A program made the position numbers and the translations under genes. DNA of 47,907 nt, from positions 1 to 47,907 of the forward strand of contig JAKURM010000006.1 of the NCBI GenBank assembly GCA_022449945.1, given 5' to 3'. This stretch comes from Candidatus Thalassarchaeum sp. (GTDB taxonomy: Archaea > Thermoplasmatota > Poseidoniia > Poseidoniales > Thalassarchaeaceae). The notes below the pieces were generated by a model, which was not told the DNA's origin, ran no database searches, and was given only the letters and a program-made list of their open reading frames with translations. Positions 1 to 8,206 of this stretch are shown piece after piece (the first letter of the stretch is position 1; each line of letters begins with the position of its first letter).

Positions 1-891
1 GAAGTGGTGCAAATCGACCCGGGGCATTCACAGGCATGGATGGCTGTTGCAGAGTGGGGTCTGCCCGCTCCCTCCAAAGGAGGAAGGTCGATGCCAAACC
101 TCGTGCAAGCATCGAAAGCAATGTCAGCTCTACGTCGTGTGGTCTCTCTTGACCCAGATAATTCGAACGCATGGAATCTTGGAGGACGGATTCTCGTTGA
201 TGATCTGGGAATGCTCGAGAATGCTCTGGAGTGGTGGGAAGATAGGAGGAAGATTGTGCCAAATGACATGGTCCCGCTGATCGAGCAGCTCTCTATTCTC
301 GTTAGACTTGGCTACTTTGAAGAAGGAGAGAGTAGGCTCGAATTACTGGAAAATCTAGAGATTGGGCCGAACAAGTCTGTAGAGAGGAAGATCTTCGGAA
401 TTAGGAGGATGTTCGACAGGGCCAGCAAGTCTGAGGAAGACGGGGTTTTCACCCCTCAGGACGAGAAGGACGAATGGTGGAAGAGGATAAGCGTGAACAA
501 GAACAGGAAACCTATGTCTGAGACATTCTTCCTACTTACTTTCGTAATGCCCATCGTTTTTCTCCTTGGTTCGGTGGCTATGATAGTGATTGGTCCGCTT
601 CCCTTTGGGTCGATCATCGTAATGCTGCTAATCATTGTGTTGTACTTCACGATCCTAACGCTATCGAGGGGTCTGCTGGATAGGCTCAACAAGTTTGCAT
701 ATTTCCTAGATAGGGCAGTCGATGTAGAGACCACGACCGGAAAGACTTGCATCCCGGAAGATATCAGGGGTTCAAAGTTGTACAATCACATACTACGCAA
801 CAGAACCAGCAGCCTGGTTGAGAGGCTCGAACTAATCGATGAGTCCGGGGAGAAGGTCGCGTCAAAATGGGACTTGGAAGTCCCGTTCTGA
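1..891 (+). CDS. TPR-repeat membrane protein, 5' end outside window
   Basis: The reading frame is open from the first base, so the N terminus lies upstream. About 295 residues are visible. The first 130 or so contain TPR-like helical pairs, with phrases such as VVQIDPGHSQAW and VVSLDPDNSNAWNLGG typical of TPR helix A/B boundaries. Two hydrophobic segments follow at about 175-220 (ETFFLLTFVMPIVFLLG and IIVMLLIIVLYFTIL), separated by a short glycine/proline turn, then a mixed-charge C-terminal tail of about 75 residues. TPR domains usually mediate protein-protein contact, so this may be a membrane-anchored scaffold, with the TPR part probably cytosolic. It converges on the giant surface-protein gene with only 3 nt between the stops. 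No catalytic motif is visible and the partner is unknown. Confidence 0.75.
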   Translation, partial: EVVQIDPGHSQAWMAVAEWGLPAPSKGGRSMPNLVQASKAMSALRRVVSLDPDNSNAWNLGGRILVDDLGMLENALEWWEDRRKIVPNDMVPLIEQLSILVRLGYFEEGESRLELLENLEIGPNKSVERKIFGIRRMFDRASKSEEDGVFTPQDEKDEWWKRISVNKNRKPMSETFFLLTFVMPIVFLLGSVAMIVIGPLPFGSIIVMLLIIVLYFTILTLSRGLLDRLNKFAYFLDRAVDVETTTGKTCIPEDIRGSKLYNHILRNRTSSLVERLELIDESGEKVASKWDLEVPF

Positions 892-894
892 AGG

Positions 895-3800
895 TCAGCC
901 TCCGCCCCCTCTCTGCTTCTCATAGTACTGGGCATAGTACTGTGTGGCGTACTGTCTAGCTACCTGCTCGTCGTATCCCTGAGCAACAAGTTGCTGGGTA
1001 TAGGCCTCGATTGGGTCCATCTGCTCCACGCCGCCGAAGGACTCTACTGAGTCCTCTTCTGGGCTTTCCTTTCTTCCTCTTACAACGAGGAGGGTGATTG
1101 CTAGGATTGCAATTAGTACTAGAGCTCCAATACCTGCTAAAACAGTGCCGCTAATCGCGCTCCCACTATTCCCTTCGCACGATGCAGGGTCTATTTCGCA
1201 AGGATCGGTTGGCCTCGGTACGGTGTAGAGTTGGATTTGCTCGTTGACCTGGTATGATCCCTCTGTAACCCTTACGTGAATCATTCCTGCGTTCCCATCA
1301 AGTTCCATGTAAAGGTGTGAGATGTTCAGGGTCAATGTGTAAGTGTCTCCATCACAAAGGTCGGACTGGTAGTCGTAACGACCCAGTTCGTGATTCGTGG
1401 TCTTGACTGCAGGCGAAGCATCCAGTATGGTGATATCGTCAAGTACTGCTTCGACCGTTACGTCGCAGTCGCTACTGACGTCGTTATCGGTAACGATTCC
1501 AGTGATGTTGACTATGTCTACCTCCAGAGCAGAGAAGGAGTGGCCGTCAGCAGTGTTGATGCTGTCCATTTCCACTTGTGGTTCATCATCACCGAATTGC
1601 TCTCCGACTACCTCGAAGAATATCCGGAATGTCGGAGTTGAGTCCTGTCCCCTCATATCCGTTACCTCCAGTTCAATCATGATAGGATTCTGATTTGGGG
1701 TGAGATTCCTGAACGTGTAGTGCCAGTCGACTTGACTACTAGGCAACTGGACAACGTGGTCCTGGTTTCCATCACCACTAATCGTCCATGTGTAGGTCAT
1801 TATTCCAGTTCCGACATCACTGCTGTTCGCAGCCGAGAACTTCAGATCTGTCGTCCCGGTGTCTGAGAGCCTAACCCTGTACTTCGGGGAGTCGATCATT
1901 ATCCAATTTCCTTCCTCGTCTAGTTTCCCCGTTGGTGTCTGCTGGTAGCCTACGAACTCGACGAGCTCCTGGAAAACCGAATCCTGGATAATCTCCACGT
2001 GGGCGATTGGAGGGGTGTTGTCAGCGTTGATGTCGTTTGTGTAGATTGAAATGTTAGTTATCCTAGTATGTCCTTCGGAGTCGTGAAGGAACAACCAAAT
2101 CCTCCACTCTGCGTCAATCTTGCAGCCCAATTCAGCACTCTCGTCTGTTACGCAGAACGTGCTGGAAACTGGTTCGGAAGGGTCTTCTTGGCTGACATGC
2201 CTGTTTTCATCTCCTAGGGTCTCACCGTCCCATCCAGTAATGGTACTCCCATCAGAGGATTCGATTACCCAGTCGGCCACGAGTCCGGTGACGTCTGACT
2301 CGAAGCTGAATTCGAGGGTCGCCCCACTCTTGATGGCAGTCCTCTGGTAGGCCCCAGTTAGGACATCCAGTGGTTGTGTATGCCCATCTATGGTCAGGTG
2401 GAATCCCTCGCCAGCGATCTCGAAGCCGTCAGGATACGGAGTCAGATGGAAGTCTAGCATGTTTGATAGGAGTGGGAATTTTGCGTCCCCGAATGGTTGT
2501 GAGACGGAAGGGTTCTCCACATCTATTGTAGTGACAATCATGCCACCCATCTGGTAGTTGCAAGTCGATATCAGAGACTGGCTGGGATTCTCGCTGTCCC
2601 CGATCAGGGTGTGGAATGTCCCGCCATCACTGATTCTTCCTCCTTCGGTCCCACCAGCAGCACCGTCCCTGCAGACAAGTGGCAGGTTGTACGCGTTTAC
2701 CTGGCTTGTATCAAGGCCAGAGAGTGCCACATGGGTTCCCCCATTGATACCTGCAAAGGCAGATGTGTTTATTCCAGACATCATTGGATGGAATTCGTCA
2801 ATGATTGAGATATTTTCAGAATGGATCCTCTGATCAGTGGTTAGATTGACGTGGTTTCGCATCACTATATCCATGTCGAATGGAAGCTTCTCCAGCTCAT
2901 TGCCCATGCTTAGGTAGTTGCTCCTATAGGGGCCGAGATGCACTTGAAGGGTTCCACCATCTTGCATGAATGCCACCAGGGTCTCAGTTAGGGTAAGTCC
3001 AGAATTATCAGGATTCGGAGTCCCAAGAATCTCGTAGTAGTCACCATACTCGACATTGTAGTCCGTTTGCCAGGGAAGAAGGATCTTGGAATAGTGCTCG
3101 AACCAATCCTGCTTTCCGTATATGTTCCAGTCCTCGACCTCTAGTTGAGTATACGTCTTGTTCATTGCATCCAAATCGCTCTTCACTCTCTGGAGCCTAC
3201 TCTGATCTGTTGGATCTGACAGAATGGCTACGTCAATGTGATCCATGAACGTAATCGAGAAGAATCGTTCGTTCCCTGAGGACTCACCGGACTCAGTCAA
3301 ATTCGCGAAGAAGCTTATGTTGTAAGTATGGCCATCGAACCATTGGTTGTATGGAGAGGTCCAATTCGCTTGCGACCTCTGGTGCGGATCGAGGACGAAT
3401 GGCCCATTGTCGGATTCCTGCTGGTACACAGTCTGTCCGGTGTCCTCGTCCACGATTCTCATTGAAACTTCATAGATGCCCTCAATAACCCCATTCAGCA
3501 TTGGGACTGCGAAGTCATGTGACTCCTGGCCTAGTGGGTTGGTAGCATAAACGCAATTGTAGACGGGGTCTGCCACACAGCCTAGGACGTCGGCCTGAAG
3601 AAGCGTGATGTCCGCATTCGCAATCTCGAAGAGGATTGTGGAGACGTTGTTAGCCTGGCTTATCTCGGGCTTCGCGAACCACTTCGATGTGTTGTCAGTG
3701 TTGTCATACATCGTCATTAGATCGATTCTGTATAGGCCGCTCTCGAAGTCGTGAGTTCCCATTTCTATGGTTCGCCTCTGGGCTGCATCCATCCCAGTTA

Positions 3801-6800
3801 CTGATTCCGTGTAAATGCCATCGTCGGTGAATGTATAGTCATCTACCCTGATGTTGTCAATAGCAAATCCGGCATATCCAGCGTTCCCATTGACTCCGTC
3901 ATCGTTGGAGTAGAATCTCCATGTGAAAGTCACTTCGGCGCCTGCAAGCGAGGTGCACTCTTCGGTCCAGCCGAACGAGTCGTCGCTGGTCTGATTCAGC
4001 AAGTGGACGTGAGTCAGGTCGATTCTAGAGGTTGACACAAGGTTGTCTGAGTCGAACCAAGATACCCATCCGTCTTCTCCAATGTCACCAGAGTGATCGC
4101 CCGCGTACTCGACCTCTTCGTACAGGCCGTTTTGATCGAAGTCCTCACAGTAATTGTATATCGAATCGGTGTAGGGGTTGTATGCATATCGGAGGCCGTT
4201 GTCGTTTAGGTCCGTCCAACTTCCGTAGATTATTCCCTCGTACACCTCCCCTTCCTTGACCCAGGTTATCTCTAGGTAGGAGAAGTCCCTGACGGACTGG
4301 ACGTTTCCATTCCTGTCCGCGATGTGGTCGCCCTCGGCAAAGTAATCGAATGACAAGAATGTGAAGTCGGCCCCACTGTCAGAAATCTCGATCGGCTCGA
4401 TGGTCAGGGTCTCGTTCCAGTTGTCGCCGTACCCGTCTGTTGGATGACCCAGCCAATACGCTTGGTTCTTGAAAACTCCTTGGTTCTGCGGCAGCATGTC
4501 ATTGGAACCCGTGGAGTCGTCGAGCCTGCTTCCGTTCTCGTTCCCGGCGTCTTCCCAGATTGGTTGGAAACCGGAGAAGTCCTCCGCCGCTATGAGCTCT
4601 GGCAGAGCGTTACGAACCTTCGCCTCCACTTCGAAGTCGACGACTGTGTTGCCCCAGTTCTGGACTCCGATGGTAATTGGCATCTGCCCCGAGGCATAGC
4701 GCTCCCCGTTCACTAAATCCAGCCAAGGCTCTTCAATAAGCCCTGGATCGTACAGATTCTTAACGGTAAGTTGGAATTTGACCTCGTCGTTAGTCATATC
4801 CTGGTCAGGTTGATTGCCACCCAGGTCTGCGTTAGACAGTTTAGTCGAAACGTAATAGGTGGTGTTGTCGATGAAATCTGCAGTCAGCTGTACGGTTAAC
4901 GACTCCCCGGCTACAAGATTGAGGCCGGTGAGTTCTTGGCGCTCTATGTTTGAGGCTCCAAAGTTAACGTCTCTCTTCCGAATGGTGATGTTGTCGATGG
5001 CAAAGCCATCCAGTGCCGAATTATCTGCAGAGCCATCGGGACCTACCGAGCCCTCGAGCCCACTCCTGAAGCGGAATCTGATATCGATCATCTGTCCTGC
5101 ATAGGGCGTCAGATCTATTGTGTCGGCCCTCTGGTCAAGTCCTCCATCTTCGTAGCATCCTGCATAGGCGAACCCATATGCAAGATACGGCATGTAACAG
5201 GAGTCCTTGACGCCGCCGCCCTCGGTATAGTTGTTCCAAAGGGTGGAGTGCCAGTCACCGTAGAAGTCACCGTTGTAGTCATTGTACTCTGGATCTGGTG
5301 CGCTAGATACCCGGTCCTCAATCCGGTACTTTCTCTCGTTATCCCAACCGCCGAATCTCCATACTGGCTCCCATCCATTTCCATCGCTCCAGACCTCGAT
5401 GCTGCAGGAGTCCTCATACAGCCACCTCTCTATGACGTCGTACGGTTCTGCTAGGAAGAGCTGGAAGAATCCAGCACTGCAAATTGCATCCATGTCCAAG
5501 AAGGCTGCATCGGCCCCAGAGAGGTCTACATCCTCGAGAATTAGGGCCTCGTCCATGTGGTTGTAATAGCCCGTGACATCCGAAGAGTTTCCATCATCGA
5601 AATCGTAAGTATGACTTACACCGGCCCAATAGTAGTTTGTTGGGTTGGCTTCTGCCTCCCATGGATAGTAGGCAACCTCTTCCCAAGATGAGTTATCCTG
5701 CTCCGGGTTCGTAGTACAGGAAGTGGTGTTGTTGTTTCCACACATGTAGTCTGTGTCATTGTAGTGAACCACATCGTCCTCCTGGTATGTCACTCCTGAC
5801 TCCCAGTAGCGATCCTCATCCAAGTGCCAAGATGAGTTGCCTGTAGAGTATTCACCCGTGTACGAGTACTTGTTGAAGGAAGCTGTCCCGGTGTTTATGT
5901 TTGCAGAAGAGCTTTCGAAGTCGTTGAAGTAAACGATTGTGTCAGTGCCCCCGAGGACTTCGCGGACCTCCAGATCTACATACAGGCTTCCACCTGATAT
6001 TGGCATCAATCCAGTATTCTTGACTGTGACATTGACCCAGCGGTTGCCTTCTCCGACAATGCTCTGGAACGTGGCCGGATCCATTACTGAGGGCTCTATC
6101 TCAACCCTAGTAATGCCTAGGTCGAAGTTGTCGAGCGCAAGAACTGAGAGATAGTCGCCCTGTCCCGCGTAACCCTGTGTATCAAGCCACATTGCATTGT
6201 TGGAGAACCTGTAGGTGTAGTCCGCCTGTCCAATCACTACCTCTAGAGCACTGGAGTCCCCTCCCTGTAGCTGTCCGGGCATTGCCATGGTTGGCCTACG
6301 TCCAACGTCAAACGAAAGCGGGGACAGGTAGCCGTCGCTGTCTGGGTCTGCAAGTAAAATCTGAACAGTGTTAAGGGCCCTTAGGTTTGGCCTAAGGAGG
6401 TAGGTCTGGTTTTGGACAGTAGACTCCTGAGTGTCTAGTAATGTCAAAGATGTAGGGACGAAGAAGTCGACCTCGCCATCTTGGTTGACATCTGCGATCG
6501 TGACCGAGGGTGCTAGGTAATCGCCGAATGGAACGTAGTTCTGCGTGTCCCAATTACCTCCGTTCCTTGTCGCATAGGAGATGTTTCCAGTTATCCCATC
6601 AACCGCAGCAATGAGATTGATGCAGCCAACATCTTCGCACTCGTCGGTATTGTCGTCATCCGTCGTATCTGCGATATCGATGCCGTATAGGGGATAGTCA
6701 TGTTCTGCATCCAGGGAGAAGTCGTGCATCGTCCCTGTCGAGGTTGGGTCCATTGGGTTAGGATATGTTCCCGTAAGGCAGTCGTACTCCAGCACCGTCA

Positions 6801-7689
6801 TGTTGTCGAAGGTCCCAGCAGAGTAACCAACTCCAGCATTGTATGGGGGGGTTCTGAGGAGCCAGATGTCAAGATCGATGCATTCCCCATGAATTGGGTC
6901 TCCAGTAAGTGGGTTGGTCTGAAGGTCCTCCCCCCAGTTACCCAACATTACCGCAGTGTACAGGCCATTTGTCAGTGGAACAGAAATTGGGGCGTGTTGA
7001 TTTACGGGAAGACTGTAGTCCGGTCCCATGTAAATCTGGATGAACTGGTTTGCAAATGTTGAGTCAGTAGACGAGAAAACAACGTCTGCGGTACCATCCC
7101 CATCGATGTCACCTACATCGAATCCCTGCAGATAGGGATTTACGATGGTGATTGTATCAAACATCTCTTCCCACAGGTTTACGCGCTCGTCGCAAACGCC
7201 CTTCAGGACTGTGAGGTTTGCTGGCCTTACGAAAGACTCTCCAACGAACCTTACATTCTGCTGATAGTAGATGATGTCGTTAATGTCGTCCCCATCGACA
7301 TCCGCAATCTCTACTCTGTTTCCATCAGCTACGTCTCGGAAACCTGCCCTGAAGGAGTCATTATTGGAAATCTGGATGTCTTGACGGTCTCCAAATCCGC
7401 CTGAACCATCGTTGTAAAGGAAGCTCAGGAAGTGGCCCATGCCACTCCCAGAGGCAATGTCGTTGTCACCGTCACAGTCCAAATCTCCTATCGAGATATA
7501 CAAAGGGTCTCTCTGGACTCCATACTGCGTCGTGTGAGAAGCGGAAGCATAAGGGGCCATTGAGACAAACAGTGATGTCACCATTAGAAGGACCAGTGAA
7601 ACTGCCTTCCTACCCCTTACAACTCCAACATTGCCTGTCCTACTGTCGTTCATCATGCTCATGCGGACTTTCCGACCACTCTTATGCAT
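895..7689 (-). CDS. Giant secreted FG-GAP/Ig-like surface protein with C-terminal membrane anchor
   Basis: About 2,264 residues from ATG at 7689; an in-frame TTG lies two codons upstream. The N terminus has basic residues and a hydrophobic core (AVSLVLLMVTSLFVSM) ending in ASA, a typical signal peptide. The first 550 residues carry FG-GAP/VCBS-like calcium loops (GDLDCDGDNDIASG, ADVDGDDINDI, GDIDGDGTADVV, ADVNQDGEVDFF), suggesting a beta-propeller. The middle has CARDB-like Ig stretches and two jelly-roll modules ending in FAIDNI. A segment in the C-terminal half (starting near DVAILSDPTDQSRLQ) looks like an alpha/beta fold, followed by more Ig-like domains. A hydrophobic helix near 2183-2205 is followed by RGRK and a 60-residue cytosolic tail rich in Y and Q. 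It is probably an exposed adhesin or substrate-binding protein. No protease or glycosidase motif was recognised. Confidence 0.85.
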   Translation of the reverse strand: MHKSGRKVRMSMMNDSRTGNVGVVRGRKAVSLVLLMVTSLFVSMAPYASASHTTQYGVQRDPLYISIGDLDCDGDNDIASGSGMGHFLSFLYNDGSGGFGDRQDIQISNNDSFRAGFRDVADGNRVEIADVDGDDINDIIYYQQNVRFVGESFVRPANLTVLKGVCDERVNLWEEMFDTITIVNPYLQGFDVGDIDGDGTADVVFSSTDSTFANQFIQIYMGPDYSLPVNQHAPISVPLTNGLYTAVMLGNWGEDLQTNPLTGDPIHGECIDLDIWLLRTPPYNAGVGYSAGTFDNMTVLEYDCLTGTYPNPMDPTSTGTMHDFSLDAEHDYPLYGIDIADTTDDDNTDECEDVGCINLIAAVDGITGNISYATRNGGNWDTQNYVPFGDYLAPSVTIADVNQDGEVDFFVPTSLTLLDTQESTVQNQTYLLRPNLRALNTVQILLADPDSDGYLSPLSFDVGRRPTMAMPGQLQGGDSSALEVVIGQADYTYRFSNNAMWLDTQGYAGQGDYLSVLALDNFDLGITRVEIEPSVMDPATFQSIVGEGNRWVNVTVKNTGLMPISGGSLYVDLEVREVLGGTDTIVYFNDFESSSANINTGTASFNKYSYTGEYSTGNSSWHLDEDRYWESGVTYQEDDVVHYNDTDYMCGNNNTTSCTTNPEQDNSSWEEVAYYPWEAEANPTNYYWAGVSHTYDFDDGNSSDVTGYYNHMDEALILEDVDLSGADAAFLDMDAICSAGFFQLFLAEPYDVIERWLYEDSCSIEVWSDGNGWEPVWRFGGWDNERKYRIEDRVSSAPDPEYNDYNGDFYGDWHSTLWNNYTEGGGVKDSCYMPYLAYGFAYAGCYEDGGLDQRADTIDLTPYAGQMIDIRFRFRSGLEGSVGPDGSADNSALDGFAIDNITIRKRDVNFGASNIERQELTGLNLVAGESLTVQLTADFIDNTTYYVSTKLSNADLGGNQPDQDMTNDEVKFQLTVKNLYDPGLIEEPWLDLVNGERYASGQMPITIGVQNWGNTVVDFEVEAKVRNALPELIAAEDFSGFQPIWEDAGNENGSRLDDSTGSNDMLPQNQGVFKNQAYWLGHPTDGYGDNWNETLTIEPIEISDSGADFTFLSFDYFAEGDHIADRNGNVQSVRDFSYLEITWVKEGEVYEGIIYGSWTDLNDNGLRYAYNPYTDSIYNYCEDFDQNGLYEEVEYAGDHSGDIGEDGWVSWFDSDNLVSTSRIDLTHVHLLNQTSDDSFGWTEECTSLAGAEVTFTWRFYSNDDGVNGNAGYAGFAIDNIRVDDYTFTDDGIYTESVTGMDAAQRRTIEMGTHDFESGLYRIDLMTMYDNTDNTSKWFAKPEISQANNVSTILFEIANADITLLQADVLGCVADPVYNCVYATNPLGQESHDFAVPMLNGVIEGIYEVSMRIVDEDTGQTVYQQESDNGPFVLDPHQRSQANWTSPYNQWFDGHTYNISFFANLTESGESSGNERFFSITFMDHIDVAILSDPTDQSRLQRVKSDLDAMNKTYTQLEVEDWNIYGKQDWFEHYSKILLPWQTDYNVEYGDYYEILGTPNPDNSGLTLTETLVAFMQDGGTLQVHLGPYRSNYLSMGNELEKLPFDMDIVMRNHVNLTTDQRIHSENISIIDEFHPMMSGINTSAFAGINGGTHVALSGLDTSQVNAYNLPLVCRDGAAGGTEGGRISDGGTFHTLIGDSENPSQSLISTCNYQMGGMIVTTIDVENPSVSQPFGDAKFPLLSNMLDFHLTPYPDGFEIAGEGFHLTIDGHTQPLDVLTGAYQRTAIKSGATLEFSFESDVTGLVADWVIESSDGSTITGWDGETLGDENRHVSQEDPSEPVSSTFCVTDESAELGCKIDAEWRIWLFLHDSEGHTRITNISIYTNDINADNTPPIAHVEIIQDSVFQELVEFVGYQQTPTGKLDEEGNWIMIDSPKYRVRLSDTGTTDLKFSAANSSDVGTGIMTYTWTISGDGNQDHVVQLPSSQVDWHYTFRNLTPNQNPIMIELEVTDMRGQDSTPTFRIFFEVVGEQFGDDEPQVEMDSINTADGHSFSALEVDIVNITGIVTDNDVSSDCDVTVEAVLDDITILDASPAVKTTNHELGRYDYQSDLCDGDTYTLTLNISHLYMELDGNAGMIHVRVTEGSYQVNEQIQLYTVPRPTDPCEIDPASCEGNSGSAISGTVLAGIGALVLIAILAITLLVVRGRKESPEEDSVESFGGVEQMDPIEAYTQQLVAQGYDEQVARQYATQYYAQYYEKQRGGGG

Positions 7690-7732
7690 TACCAATGGGT
7701 GTTTTTTTCCTGCATAGTTATCGGGTAGGGTG

Positions 7733-8206
7733 CTATTTCATTTCTAGCCAACTTGGATTGGGCGAGTAACTGACCTCCGAGCCCCCGTAAACCTTCTCGA
7801 GACGCCCCATGATCCAGAGCCTATCCAGGAAAATCCCCATGTCCGTAGAGTCCTTGTTTGTTTTGTCACCGAGTAGGGTTTCGATCATCCCCACCTCAAT
7901 TGACGACTGGCCGTGCTCCCTCACCACGAGTATCATTAGAATTTGCAGCCAGGCCTCTGCCATCGGTTCGCCAGAGAGGTTGTTGCTTAGGGGCTCTAAA
8001 TCTTCAATCTCATCTAAGAATTCTCGTAATTCCCGGATGTCAGGCTCTGATGCCTTTGAAACCCCATGCTCTTCTGAACTGGCTTCAATGTCCATGGTTC
8101 CCACCACCCTGACCACAGATGGAACGCTGGACGGATCAGGAGGGGGGCCGGGCAAGCCTTCCTCAAACTCCGTGTCTTCCTCCAAAGTAATCGCCTTCTC
8201 GTTCAC
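7733..8206 (-). CDS. Small winged-helix-like protein coupled to aconitase
   Basis: 157 residues, GTG start. The GTG overlaps the aconitase stop in a GTGA arrangement (8203-8206), so translation is probably coupled. Residues 1-55 are acidic and proline-rich, likely disordered. Residues 56-75 form an acidic helix. Residues 83-155 have the spacing of a winged helix: helix (AWLQILMILVVREHG), helix (VGMIETLLG), candidate recognition helix (MGIFLDRLWIMGRLEKV), then GGSEVSYSPN, which could be a two-strand wing. I do not recognise a named family. It could be a transcription factor or a partner of the upstream enzyme. The winged-helix reading is inference from the pattern of hydrophobic residues. Confidence 0.7.
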   Translation of the reverse strand: MNEKAITLEEDTEFEEGLPGPPPDPSSVPSVVRVVGTMDIEASSEEHGVSKASEPDIRELREFLDEIEDLEPLSNNLSGEPMAEAWLQILMILVVREHGQSSIEVGMIETLLGDKTNKDSTDMGIFLDRLWIMGRLEKVYGGSEVSYSPNPSWLEMK

